A DNA stretch of 44,730 nucleotides from a bacterium. GTDB lineage: Bacteria > Bdellovibrionota_B > Oligoflexia > Oligoflexales > RGVZ01. The stretch's first letter is position 1, and each line of letters opens with the position of its first letter. Under the pieces are notes generated by a model. That model was not told the origin of the DNA. It searched no databases and was given only the letters and a program-made list of their open reading frames with translations. Positions 33,543-41,557 of this stretch are shown here, one piece after another. A program made the translations under genes and the position numbers. The stretch is from positions 1 through 44,730 of the forward strand of contig RGVZ01000017.1 of assembly GCA_010029825.1 (NCBI GenBank), read 5' to 3'.

Positions 33543-34331
33543 TCACCCTGGCCGCATCGATTTGATCGCGGTCATGAAAATGTCGCGGGTTCCTGTGTAG
33601 TGGGCTCCCATCCATTCCGGGAAGAACGGCAAAGTCGCGATGTACACAATCATTCCAATGGTGAAGCTTGCCGGGAAACTCAGGACAAAGACGTTCAGTT
33701 GCGGGACCGCCCTGGCTACGAGCCCCAGCGCCGCCTGGGTAAACATGAGCGCGATCAGCACCGGCGCTCCGAGTTGCAAGGCAATCCTGAACAGGTTGGC
33801 GGTCACCTGGAAGATCGTACTGGAGAGTGGCGCGATCGCGATCGCGACCTTCCCGAGGGGGATCATGTTGAATGTGGTCATGATCGCGTCAATGAAAAGG
33901 TGGTGCAGGTTCAACATCAGGAAAATGGTCATGAGTATGACGCGGTGGAATGAGGTGAAGGTGTCCATTTGGGCTCCAGCGTCGGGCAGGAACAGGGAGG
34001 CGGTACCAAAACCCATCTGGTAACCCGTGATGGAGGCGGCCATGAGAAGCCCGTCAAAGCTGACCCGCGCGAGGTAGCCAATGGCGACGCCAATCACCAA
34101 TTCCTTGACCACCATGGTCGCGAGCAGCAGTACATCGGCGTTTTGCCCGATCACAGGCGCTGCCGGAATGGCGTGCGAGACCGCCGCTGTGAGGGCGGCC
34201 GACAAGAGGATTCTCGCGGGCAACGGCGTCGGCGCGTCCCCGAGAATCGGCAACGCGAACACCATCCCTCCGACTCGCAGGAAGGCGAGTCCGTGGTTGA
34301 TGATGGTGTCGACGTCGTTGAAATTGATCAT
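33543..34331 (-). CDS. fliR: Flagellar type III export channel protein FliR
   Basis: 262 residues, mostly hydrophobic, with the typical run F-L-R-V-G-G-M-V-F-A-L-P-I-L-G near residue 17 and Q-M-G-F-G-T-A-S-L-F-L-P-D near 103. P-Q-L-N-V-F-V-L-S-F-P-A-S-F-T-I-G (about 211) is the family's conserved C-terminal segment. It joins FliP and FliQ in the FliP5-Q4-R1 pore complex. ATG 34331 overlaps the fliQ stop by 4 nt. A 34-nt gap separates it from flhB. Confidence 0.95.
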   Translation of the reverse strand: MINFNDVDTIINHGLAFLRVGGMVFALPILGDAPTPLPARILLSAALTAAVSHAIPAAPVIGQNADVLLLATMVVKELVIGVAIGYLARVSFDGLLMAASITGYQMGFGTASLFLPDAGAQMDTFTSFHRVILMTIFLMLNLHHLFIDAIMTTFNMIPLGKVAIAIAPLSSTIFQVTANLFRIALQLGAPVLIALMFTQAALGLVARAVPQLNVFVLSFPASFTIGMIVYIATLPFFPEWMGAHYTGTRDIFMTAIKSMRPG

Positions 34332-34600
34332 CCGCGTGTCACTGCCGGTATGGTGTTGAAGATCTCAACCGTGAAATTCATCATGGTCTGGATGATCCAA
34401 GGGCCGGTGAGTGCCAGTACCACGCTGAGAAGGATGATTTTCGGGATGAATGTCAGTGTTTGTTCGTTGATCTGGGTCGCGGCCTGGATTACGGACACGG
34501 CAAGACCGACGACCATGGTTGTGACCAACGCGGGTGCCGCGACTTGCATCGCCACCATGATAGCCTTCCCTGCGATGTCGATGACTGTTTGTTCCGTCAC
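34328..34600 (-). CDS. fliQ: Flagellar type III export channel protein FliQ
   Basis: The 90-residue protein of two membrane helices matches the normal FliQ length. Conserved segments are V-V-G-L-A-V-S-V-I-Q-A-A-T-Q-I-N-E-Q-T-L-T-F-I-P-K and the second helix L-S-V-V-L-A-L-T-G-P-W. Four copies line the export pore. The start is GTG 34600, preceded by a purine-rich GGAAGGGAGG about 11 nt upstream. A 48-nt gap precedes it after fliP; the stop overlaps fliR. Confidence 0.95.
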   Translation of the reverse strand: MTEQTVIDIAGKAIMVAMQVAAPALVTTMVVGLAVSVIQAATQINEQTLTFIPKIILLSVVLALTGPWIIQTMMNFTVEIFNTIPAVTRG

Positions 34601-34648
34601 TGGCGCTGCCCTCCCTTCCAGCTATCGTTTTCGCACGCGGGCTGGATC

Positions 34649-35461
34649 TCAGCCGTATGTATGGAAACTCTTCACGATGGAGCCGATGATCAGCGCCCAT
34701 CCGTCCACCAGGACGAACAGCACCAACTTGAAGGGCAGGGACACGATGGTCGGCGGCAGCATCATCATCCCGAGGGCCATGAGGATGGCCGAGATGACCA
34801 TGTCAATGACGAGAAACGGGATATAAATGAGAAATCCGATCTGGAACGCGGTTTTCAGTTCGCTGATCATGAACGCGGGAACCAGCACGGTGAACGGCAC
34901 GTCGTTCGGGGATTTTGGCTGTTCTTTCTTTGATATGGCGTAGAAGAGTCCGATATCGCTCTCGCGAGTCTCCGCCAGCATGAATTTGCGCACCGGCACC
35001 GCTGCCTCGCCCAGAGCCTGCTCCTGGGTGATGGCCTTGGCAAGGTAAGGCGTCAGTGCCCTCTCGCTGAGAGTGTCAATAACGGGCGACATCGTGAATG
35101 TTGTGAGGAACAGGGAAAGTCCGACCAGAACCTGGTTTGGTGGCATCGTCATCGTGCCGAGCGCCTGTCGCACAAAACTAAGCACGATGAGGATCCGGGT
35201 GAATGAGGTCATCATCAACAAGATGGCTGGCGCTACTGAAAGTATTGTCAGCAGCGCTACGATCTTGATGGCCGGGACCATGCCGTCCGGATCGTCTTTC
35301 TGGGCGAGATTGATACTCAGCGATGGCAGGGAGGTATCGGCGGCATGCGCGATACTACCGCCAACGACGAGGGCCGCAAGCACCACGAGGGCGACCTTGC
35401 AGCCAGTTGAAAGCCATTTTCTAGTCCAGTCAGATGACTGGAAGGTTCCGCAGTTTTTCAC
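34649..35461 (-). CDS. fliP: Flagellar type III export channel protein FliP
   Basis: 270 residues. It has a cleavable signal segment C-K-V-A-L-V-V-L-A-A-L-V-V-G-G-S-I-A-H-A, then P-S-L-S-I-N-L, M-M-T-S-F-T-R-I-L-I-V-L-S-F-V-R-Q-A-L-G-T and M-P-P-N-Q-V-L-V-G-L-S-L-F-L-T. Later come F-M-I-S-E-L-K-T-A-F-Q-I-G-F and G-M-M-M-L-P-P, all family-specific. The only workable start in frame is GTG 35461 (GAGG 7 nt upstream), giving a 32-nt overlap with fliO and an unusually long polar N-terminus before the signal core. It is the major subunit of the export pore. Confidence 0.95.
   Translation of the reverse strand: MKNCGTFQSSDWTRKWLSTGCKVALVVLAALVVGGSIAHAADTSLPSLSINLAQKDDPDGMVPAIKIVALLTILSVAPAILLMMTSFTRILIVLSFVRQALGTMTMPPNQVLVGLSLFLTTFTMSPVIDTLSERALTPYLAKAITQEQALGEAAVPVRKFMLAETRESDIGLFYAISKKEQPKSPNDVPFTVLVPAFMISELKTAFQIGFLIYIPFLVIDMVISAILMALGMMMLPPTIVSLPFKLVLFVLVDGWALIIGSIVKSFHTYG
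35425..35442. repeat. Perfect palindrome at the fliO/fliP overlap
   Basis: TCCAGTCA (35425-35432), 2-nt centre, TGACTGGA (35435-35442). It covers the fliO stop codon and lies about 20 nt inside fliP. In RNA it would form a tight 7-bp hairpin just where ribosomes end fliO and after the fliP start. Confidence 0.6.
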
Positions 35462-36830
35462 GGATCAGCCTCGTAATGTCATCTGATGGTTTCTCAGAGG
35501 CCTTTCCTGCAGGCCGGGACTCTGTCGCGGCCTCCGCCCCGGTTTCCAGGTTGGAAATACCGCTGTCGGTAATGGCCACGCGGACCTTTTTCGCTGTCGT
35601 GGCTCCCTGGCGACTTGCGGGCTTGACGCGCGGCCTGGACGTCTGGACTTCCTCAAGTTGATCGGCGTCGCGCTCCGCGACGCGTTCCTCGAAACTTTTT
35701 GGCGATGGCGCGGAAATCTGCTGCATGGGGGCTGTTGCCATCTGCATCATCTGGACCGGTTGCGGGCGGTTTGACTGGCTGCCAACATTGGTCAGGAACT
35801 GGATACCCGTCGGGGAAATCGAAAGCAGCACAGTCTCGGATCCGACCTGGACGAGCGCCAGTTTTTGCCTGGGACCCACGTGCATGGTGGATATGGTTTT
35901 CATGGTCATGCGCACCGTGTCGCGTGCGAAGTCGTCACCGTCCTCACTCTGTGGCACCCGGTGCTTGATGATGTTCTTGAACCGCGAAGTGCTGGGTGCC
36001 CTGACCGCGCCGGTGTCCTCGAACTTCGGGTTGAATGGGTTGATGCGACGCCACTTGTAGACGATCCCCAACAGGGCGAGCATGAACAGGGAAAACCCGC
36101 TGGCGATCGCGAGTTTTCCCGACAGGTCCGGCACTTTCGCGCCGACCCTTGTCCATCCGGAGTTCGCTGAGGTGGATCTCTCGCGCGAATCACTGGATGC
36201 TGGCTCTTCGATCGGATCGGTGCCTTGCGCAACCTCTGCCTTGACGAGATCCGCAGGGGCCAGTGGTTGTCCCGGTTCCTTCGACTCCGCGGTTGCGCCT
36301 GCCTCCGGGGTCTCGCGGCTGGCAGGTGACATGATCTGACCGCTGGCTGCGATCGCGGCATCGAGTTTCTTGTGATCAAGCGTCACGACGAGACGATCGG
36401 CCAGGATCTCTGCGAATGTCGCTTTTCTCACGATGGCCGCGTCACGGTTCAGGAACAACCTGACCGCGGCGTCTGTCGGCTGGCCGGACTTCGCGTTGGG
36501 CACCTGGAAAGCCGCGATTTTCGTGATGAACGGGCTATGTGCGTCGAGGAAGTTGCCTGGTGACGGGACCACCGTCTGCGGCAACAACACTTGAATAAAA
36601 GTGCCGTGGTCTTCTACGACCGGATTGGATCCATTTTCCTCTTTCGACCAATCTGGCCTGCCGCTCAACGCGACCGTGACAATTGACACCGCCTTGTCCG
36701 ATTCGCCCTCGATCTTGACGATCGCGGTGCCGGGCGACGAATCCACCACCGCGAAGGCCGGCGTAAACGCGGCAAGCATTGTGGTCGTCACCAGGGTGGT
36801 TCCAAGAATGGTCCGGACGAGGGAATTCAT
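35430..36830 (-). CDS. fliO: FliO-like flagellar assembly protein with a large periplasmic domain
   Basis: 466 residues. Signal peptide to about residue 27 (T-P-A-F-A). The periplasmic domain at about 30-155 resembles AMIN-type beta domains (A-I-V-K-I-E-G, V-S-I-V-T-V-A-L-S-G, R-L-V-V-T-L-D). A Pro/Glu/Ala-rich linker leads to a membrane helix at 239-259 (A-S-G-F-S-L-F-M-L-A-L-L-G-I-V-Y). The FliO domain follows at about 318-352: H-V-G-P-R-Q-K-L-A-L-V-Q-V-G and L-L-S-I-S-P-T-G-I. A disordered tail rich in Gln, Pro and Ala ends it. Typical FliO is near 100-150 residues, so this one is strongly expanded. FliO stabilises FliP assembly; its position between fliN and fliP fits. ATG 36830 lies 3 nt after fliN. 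Confidence 0.85.
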   Translation of the reverse strand: MNSLVRTILGTTLVTTTMLAAFTPAFAVVDSSPGTAIVKIEGESDKAVSIVTVALSGRPDWSKEENGSNPVVEDHGTFIQVLLPQTVVPSPGNFLDAHSPFITKIAAFQVPNAKSGQPTDAAVRLFLNRDAAIVRKATFAEILADRLVVTLDHKKLDAAIAASGQIMSPASRETPEAGATAESKEPGQPLAPADLVKAEVAQGTDPIEEPASSDSRERSTSANSGWTRVGAKVPDLSGKLAIASGFSLFMLALLGIVYKWRRINPFNPKFEDTGAVRAPSTSRFKNIIKHRVPQSEDGDDFARDTVRMTMKTISTMHVGPRQKLALVQVGSETVLLSISPTGIQFLTNVGSQSNRPQPVQMMQMATAPMQQISAPSPKSFEERVAERDADQLEEVQTSRPRVKPASRQGATTAKKVRVAITDSGISNLETGAEAATESRPAGKASEKPSDDITRLIREKLRNLPVI

Positions 36831-36833
36831 GGA

Positions 36834-37217
36834 TCAGGCCTCTTTAGCGGGCTGGAGGTCGTTAAGTCCGAATTGAGACACAACGTCGGTCAGGCGGACG
36901 CCGAACTTCTCATTGACGACAACAACCTCGCCCATGGCGACGAGCTTGTCATTGATCAGGATTTCCATGGGTTCCCCGGCGATCTTGTCCAACTCAATCA
37001 CCGAGCCCTGGCCAAGTTGCAGGAGATCGTTGATCAACATCTTGGTCCGGCCAAGTTCCACAGAGACCTTGAGCGGAACGTCAAGGATCATCTTGAGTTT
37101 CGAGAAATCGGTGCGCGCGAGGCGCCCCGCGCCATCGAGGCCTTCTCCGCCGTCCTTCAGCGCGTCGTCGAATTCCTGCGTGGTCGTTGTGCTTTCTGCC
37201 GCGTTTCCGTCTGCCAT
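36834..37217 (-). CDS. fliN: Flagellar motor switch protein FliN
   Basis: 127 residues. An acidic, probably disordered N-terminus of about 45 residues precedes the SpoA domain: [58 protein letters not shown]. FliN forms the base of the C-ring and helps transmit CheY signals and load export substrates. ATG 37217 is preceded by GAGGG. It lies between fliM and fliO. Confidence 0.96.
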   Translation of the reverse strand: MADGNAAESTTTTQEFDDALKDGGEGLDGAGRLARTDFSKLKMILDVPLKVSVELGRTKMLINDLLQLGQGSVIELDKIAGEPMEILINDKLVAMGEVVVVNEKFGVRLTDVVSQFGLNDLQPAKEA

Positions 37218-37244
37218 GATGACCCTCCCTGGCCTTCCTGTTCG

Positions 37245-38231
37245 TCACATATCAATAAGGGATTCGGTGATCTTGATTGCCCTGCTTCCCTTGAGCAGGC
37301 CCGGCACGCCACGGAACTTCGGTATGCCCTCGACCAGTACGTCAAGTGGCATGGTGGCGTCGTTACTCAGCTGGATGATGTCTCCGGGCTCGAGCTGCAT
37401 GAGATCCTTGACGCTGATGTCCGCGTCGCCAAGGCGAACGATGACGTTCGCCGAGGTGCCCATGATCTTTTCCTTGATGCGGTTGATCCAGATGAAGTCG
37501 ACTTCGAGCTGCTCACTTTGGAAACCGACAGAGAGCTTGGACTTGATTGGCTCGAGGGTTGAATACGGGATCACGATCTTGACGGTGCCGGAGACTTTCT
37601 CCAGTTCGATATCGAAGGTGGTGGCAATGACCACGTCCGATGGCGGCACGACGGCGACAAATTGCGGGTTGATCTCGGTCCGGCTGTAGCCGATTTTCAG
37701 CGGGTACACTGGCTCCCAGGCCTTCTCGAGGTCCTCGATCGCCGACATGACGATGCGGCGCGCGATCTTGATCTCGATCGGGGTGAAGTCCTTGCCTTCG
37801 ATCTTTGTGTAAGGAACATCATTACCGCCGAAAAGGCTGTCGACGAGCGCGTAAAGCAGTTTCGATTCGATGACCATCACCGCGGCGCCGCGCAACGGCT
37901 CGAGGCGCAGGATATTCAAGCAAGAAGGCAGAGGCAGGGAGTTCATGAACTCACCGAACTTCAACGGTCCGGTGGAGTTTACGCTCAGGTTTGCCATCTT
38001 GCGCAGGGAGTTGGACAGCGTCACACGGAACAGGCGGATGAACCGGTCATGGATGATATCCAGCGTCGGCATGCGGCCACGGATGATCCTGTCCTGGTTG
38101 GCCAGGTCGTAACCCATGATGCCGCCCTTGCCCTCGGCCGGGCTGCCGCCGGTCTCGCTTCCCGCCGGCCGGTTGTCCGATACCGCGGACAGCAGCGCGT
38201 CAACTTCGCTTTGTGACAGTACCTGGTTCAT
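37245..38231 (-). CDS. fliM: Flagellar motor switch protein FliM
   Basis: 328 residues. The N-terminal CheY-binding peptide is L-S-Q-S-E-V-D-A-L-L (5-14). A flexible Gly/Pro linker follows, then the middle domain with D-I-I-H-D-R-F-I-R-L-F-R, F-G-G-N-D-V-P-Y-T and P-I-E-I-K-I-A-R-R-I-V. The C-terminal SpoA-like domain reads A-N-V-I-V-R-L-G-D-A-D-I-S-V-K-D-L-M-Q-L-E-P-G-D-I-I-Q-L. It connects CheY binding to rotor direction. ATG 38231 lies 9 nt after the fliL stop. Confidence 0.97.
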   Translation of the reverse strand: MNQVLSQSEVDALLSAVSDNRPAGSETGGSPAEGKGGIMGYDLANQDRIIRGRMPTLDIIHDRFIRLFRVTLSNSLRKMANLSVNSTGPLKFGEFMNSLPLPSCLNILRLEPLRGAAVMVIESKLLYALVDSLFGGNDVPYTKIEGKDFTPIEIKIARRIVMSAIEDLEKAWEPVYPLKIGYSRTEINPQFVAVVPPSDVVIATTFDIELEKVSGTVKIVIPYSTLEPIKSKLSVGFQSEQLEVDFIWINRIKEKIMGTSANVIVRLGDADISVKDLMQLEPGDIIQLSNDATMPLDVLVEGIPKFRGVPGLLKGSRAIKITESLIDM

Positions 38232-38240
38232 TCTGCCGTC

Positions 38241-39020
38241 CTACTCAATCAAGATGTCGGTGATGTAAACGTTCTCGATCTTGCGGTTCATGTACTGGTT
38301 CAGGCGATTTTTGATCTCCAGGCGGAGCTGGTCCTTGCCGTCCGGTCCAAGAAGGAATTCACGGGATTTCTTGCTGGCGACAGACACAATCGCGTCACGA
38401 AGTTGCGGCAGCCTTTTCTTGATCTCGCCTTCCTGGTCCGAACCGCCGAAAAACTCCACCGTGACTTCCATCCGGGCGTAGTGATTGTCCATCGGGTTGC
38501 CCAGGTTGATGTTGAACGGCGCGAACGCGTATGTCTGGCCGAAGTCAGAGGCAACATCGCCTCCCGCGGTGTCACCCTTTTTCTCTCCGCCGTGGTCTGC
38601 TGCATCGGCCTTTTTCTCACCGCCACCGTGATCTCCCGCTTCGGCCTTCTTGTCGCCTCCGTGGTCACCACCGTGATCTCCGCCGTGATCTCCGCCCTCG
38701 GCTTTCTTGTCTGCCGCGTGGTCACCGCCCTCGGCTTTCTTGTCTCCCGCGTGATCGCCACCGTGATCGCCACCATGATCTGCGCCCTCTGCCTTCTTCT
38801 CCCCGCCATGGGCGTCCGCGGTTGCCGCGGCGGCAGGATCAGCCTTCTTCTTGCCGAGGAACATCATCGCGCCACCGCCAATGGCGGCCACGCCGACCAC
38901 GCCTCCGATGGCCATGATCATGAGTTTCTTTTTCTTCTTTTTGGCTTCGTCCTCAGGGGTCGCCGCGGCGGCCTCCTTGCCTTTTTCCGCGGCCTTTTTT
39001 TCTTCTTTTTTTTCAGACAT
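38241..39020 (-). CDS. fliL: FliL-like stator-associated protein with a His-rich linker
   Basis: 259 residues. The cytoplasmic N-terminus is Lys/Glu/Ala-rich. A membrane helix spans about 33-55 (L-M-I-M-A-I-G-G-V-V-G-V-A-A-I-G-G-G-A). A long periplasmic linker (about 70-155) built from D-H-G-G and K-K-A-E motifs carries about ten His. The FliL domain (about 165-259) has F-N-I-N-L, Y-A-R-M-E-V-T-V-E-F, L-R-D-A-I-V-S-V-A-S-K-K and L-N-Q-Y-M-N-R-K-I-E-N-V-Y-I-T-D-I-L-I. FliL rings surround stator units and raise torque. The linker is much longer than usual and low-complexity at the DNA level too. It is the first gene of the flagellar run. Confidence 0.9.
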   Translation of the reverse strand: MSEKKEEKKAAEKGKEAAAATPEDEAKKKKKKLMIMAIGGVVGVAAIGGGAMMFLGKKKADPAAAATADAHGGEKKAEGADHGGDHGGDHAGDKKAEGGDHAADKKAEGGDHGGDHGGDHGGDKKAEAGDHGGGEKKADAADHGGEKKGDTAGGDVASDFGQTYAFAPFNINLGNPMDNHYARMEVTVEFFGGSDQEGEIKKRLPQLRDAIVSVASKKSREFLLGPDGKDQLRLEIKNRLNQYMNRKIENVYITDILIE

Positions 39021-39411
39021 GGCTCATCCCGTGGGCGCATTGATGCGCAAATTTTCCGCAATAACGCGTTCGACTGGCTTGGATCTGGGGAATCAGTGGG
39101 TCGTATTCAAATCGCGTGCCAACCGGCGGGTCAGCGATTTGACACGGTGTTGCCATGCGGGAGGCCTTGTCTGAAGGGACTCGCGGCCGTCGGGCTCCAT
39201 ATTTTTGACACGAGCGTCAAAGGACCGGGGTGCCGCAACGCCAAAAAAATGGCGGAGTGCCGGATCGTTGGCGCACTTTTCCCTGGGAGCTTTTGAAATT
39301 AAGAGGGAACAACTTTCTGTGCAAATCTTATGCATGCCGAACATTGTGTTTGGACCATCGGCACTAATAGGATAAAACAAAAATCCGAGATCCTTTTGAG
39401 GGGTGCTTCAC
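39021..39411. other. Intergenic regulatory region between divergent fliL and cytochrome genes
   Basis: I see no gene in these 391 nt. It holds the sigma-54-like site for fliL. An inverted repeat, TTTGAC (39204-39209) and GTCAAA (39216-39221) around a 6-nt centre, could be an operator. On the plus strand a weak sigma-70-like pair, TTGGAC (39350-39355), 17 nt, TAAAAC (39373-39378), may serve the cytochrome gene. Confidence 0.6.
39106..39122 (-). promoter_or_regulatory. Sigma-54-like promoter upstream of fliL
   Basis: On the minus strand TTGGCAC (39122-39116), five bases, then TTGAA (39110-39106). This matches the -24/-12 consensus TTGGCAC-N5-TTGCA except one base in the -12 box. The transcript would start near 39094, giving a leader of about 75 nt before fliL. 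Sigma-54 control of early and middle flagellar genes, with FliA for late genes, is common in polar-flagellated proteobacteria. Confidence 0.5.
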
Positions 39412-39848
39412 ATGCATTCAAGATCCTTGCAACCGGTTGCATGGAACAATACGACCCGCGTCGTTTTTGGAAGCAAACCCGGACCGAGCGTGAAATCGCT
39501 CACCGACCGGCGCAGAAGTTGACGATGAAAGGCGAGCTGCCGCCTAAAGGCGCTGGCGTAGCGGAAGCTGATCCTGTTTTTGCGAAATACGCGACACTTT
39601 GCTCCAGCTGTCACGCCGAGGACGGCAAAGGCAACGGGGCAGCCGCCGGTGGATTGAATCCGAAGCCGCGCAACTTTCACGACAAGGCATGGCAGGCCAA
39701 GGTTGACGACGCGCATATCTACGGCGTCATCGAAAAAGGCGGCGCCGCCTATGGCCTGAGCGGCTCCATGCCGGCTTGGGGCGCTGTTCTTTCGAAAGAT
39801 GAGATCGAGGGCCTCGTCAAGAAGATCAGGGCTTGGGGCAAGAATTAA
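39412..39848 (+). CDS. Monoheme c-type cytochrome, N-terminal signal region out of frame
   Basis: The heme site C-S-S-C-H-A-E-D-G-K-G-N-G (C-x-x-C-H at about 39601-39615) and a distal G-S-M-P-A-W-G with Met as axial ligand define a class I cytochrome c, presumably an envelope electron carrier. Directly upstream in the same frame is I-L-A-T-G-C-M-E-Q-Y-D-P-R-R-F-W, a lipobox followed by a typical mature start, but no hydrophobic core or good start codon precedes it in that frame. The best ribosome site (GAGGGG, 39398-39403) serves ATG 39412 in a different frame. A small deletion in the signal peptide would explain this. As read, translation could begin at ATG 39330 or 39441. It overlaps lysA by 23 nt. 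Confidence 0.7.
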
Positions 39849-41082
39849 AAGTTGATCCCCTGACGACGATCTCTGGCGGTAAGGGCCTGAGGTTATACGT
39901 CGAAGCCATCGAGAATCCATAAGCACCAGCTTGCAAAATCACGGCAAGCTGGTTTTTTTTCGGCTCAAATCCGGGCACGATGTCCCGCGCCAGGACGTCG
40001 CTGGATTCACAGACAGGCCCTACGATGTCGTATTCGATCGCGCTCCGTGTCGCGACTTTGGCGTGGTCCGCGTCGAGATCAAAAAGGATCTCGTGACGCG
40101 CGTCGTAAAGCGCCGGGCGGATGAGCTCGGTCATCGACGCGTCGACAACAATGAAACGATCCTTCACGCCAATCACGCGCGTCAGCAATCCGCCACTCTC
40201 GCCGACAACCCAGCGTCCTGGCTCGATGACAACCAGCAACTTCTTGATCGCGTCGACGGTCGCGCCTTCCAGCGCGATCCGGATGATGCCGGCAAAGGCT
40301 TCAATCGCCGGGGGATCCCGGTCGCCATCATAACGGACGGGAAATCCACCGCCGAAATCGATAAATTCAAGGTCTTGGTTGTGATTTTCGATAAGTTTTC
40401 CGGCCAGCGCGACCAGCTGGCGCGCCGAATCGCCCCAAGCGTCCAGATCGCAGATCTGGCTGCCGATATGCGTTGAGACGCCGCACAGTCCAACCGCGCG
40501 GGACTCCTGCTTGATCCGGTTCAATAACTCATCCAGCGCCAACATTGGCAGGCCGAATTTGTTTCGTTTGGTACCAGTTGTGATTTTCGGGTGTGTCCCG
40601 GCATCCACATCCGGATTGAACCGGAATCCGATTCGCGCGCGCCGCCCGAGATTTTTCGCGATGGCTACGATGTCTTCCAGCTCGAACAGGCTCTCGACGT
40701 TCAAGACAATGTCATGGGAGATCGCGAATTCCAGTTCGTGAGCCTGTTTACCGACGCCCGAGAAAATCATGGCCGCCGGTTTGAAACCGGCGGCGAGTCC
40801 CGCCATGAGTTCGCCCTTGGATACGGCGTCGATCCCCCATGGCAGGTCGTCGCGTCCCGCGATCAGGCGCAGGATATCTGCATTGTTGTTCGCCTTGGCG
40901 GCATAACAGGGACGGATGTTGATCCCCTCGAACGCTTTCGCCATTCGCGCCAGTTGCCTGTCAATCACATCGAGAGAGTATACGTAGGCCGGAGTTCCCG
41001 CCTGGCGCGCGATTTCGGCGAGGCGTACGCCTTCGCAGTGAAGTCCGTCAGGCGCGCGATGAAATCCATTCGCAACTGACAT
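39826..41082 (-). CDS. lysA: Diaminopimelate decarboxylase
   Basis: The PLP enzyme converts meso-diaminopimelate to lysine. 418 residues. PLP-binding Lys63 in C-Y-A-A-K-A-N-N-N; V-S-T-H-I-G-S-Q; I-D-F-G-G-G-F-P; I-E-P-G-R-W; V-G-P-V-C-E-S-S-D with the catalytic Cys; and the late G-A-Y-G-F-S-M-A-S-T-Y-N. After P-L-P-P-E-I-V-V the usual R-x-R-E ending is replaced by S-T-F-N-S-C-P-K-P, so the extreme C-terminus has diverged where it overlaps the converging cytochrome gene by 23 nt. ATG 41082 lies 9 nt after the tatB stop, so the two are probably one operon. Confidence 0.95.
   Translation of the reverse strand: MSVANGFHRAPDGLHCEGVRLAEIARQAGTPAYVYSLDVIDRQLARMAKAFEGINIRPCYAAKANNNADILRLIAGRDDLPWGIDAVSKGELMAGLAAGFKPAAMIFSGVGKQAHELEFAISHDIVLNVESLFELEDIVAIAKNLGRRARIGFRFNPDVDAGTHPKITTGTKRNKFGLPMLALDELLNRIKQESRAVGLCGVSTHIGSQICDLDAWGDSARQLVALAGKLIENHNQDLEFIDFGGGFPVRYDGDRDPPAIEAFAGIIRIALEGATVDAIKKLLVVIEPGRWVVGESGGLLTRVIGVKDRFIVVDASMTELIRPALYDARHEILFDLDADHAKVATRSAIEYDIVGPVCESSDVLARDIVPGFEPKKNQLAVILQAGAYGFSMASTYNLRPLPPEIVVRGSTFNSCPKP
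39925..39960 (+). terminator. Strong intrinsic terminator for the cytochrome gene, antisense within lysA
   Basis: ACCAGCTTGC (39925-39934), a 9-nt loop, GCAAGCTGGT (39944-39953), then eight T. The stem is a perfect 10 bp. It lies 77 nt past the cytochrome stop and inside the lysA coding strand, where the same bases encode K-K-N-Q-L-A-V-I-L-Q-A-G. On the minus strand no T-run follows, so it should act only on plus-strand transcripts. Confidence 0.85.
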
Positions 41083-41091
41083 CGGATTCGA

Positions 41092-41490
41092 TCACTTCGA
41101 GTCGGCAGGTGTGGACGCGGCTGATTCTGCCGCCGGCAGTTCAAGATTCGCGGATTCGAATCCAGCGCGGCGATCCGTGGTGAACGACGAAGTGGAGCCC
41201 GGTTGATGGACCTGACTGGCTACACCGAGTTCTGCCGGAATGGTTGAAACACTTTCCGTGATGGTCTTCTTGTCGACCGCGGCCTCGATGGATTCAGCTT
41301 CCTTGCGGAGTTCAGTCTCGGCTTCCTGCAAAACGCCATCAACGGTGGATTTGACTTCATTCGCGGCGCGGCGAACCTGGACAAAGATCTTGCCCGCGGA
41401 GCGGATGAAATCAGGCAGCTGCTTTGGCCCGACGAAGATCAGGGCAGCGATCACAATGACAATGATTTCCGATATTCCGAGTCCAAACAT
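41092..41490 (-). CDS. tatB: Twin-arginine translocase subunit TatB (TatA/B family)
   Basis: 132 residues. One N-terminal membrane helix, M-F-G-L-G-I-S-E-I-I-V-I-V-I-A-A-L-I-F-V, is followed by the hinge G-P-K-Q-L-P-D and an amphipathic helix F-I-R-S-A-G-K-I-F-V-Q-V-R-R. Glu8 and the G-P-K-x-L-P hinge favour TatB over TatA. The tail is disordered and rich in Ser, Ala and Glu. TatB binds the twin-arginine signal together with TatC, which is not in this window. It is upstream of lysA on the same strand. Confidence 0.88.
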   Translation of the reverse strand: MFGLGISEIIVIVIAALIFVGPKQLPDFIRSAGKIFVQVRRAANEVKSTVDGVLQEAETELRKEAESIEAAVDKKTITESVSTIPAELGVASQVHQPGSTSSFTTDRRAGFESANLELPAAESAASTPADSK

Positions 41491-41557
41491 ATGGCGGGGA
41501 CTCTAGTAGAATTGTATGAATTGATAAACGGAAAACAGCGTGTCTGGAGGGATCCGC

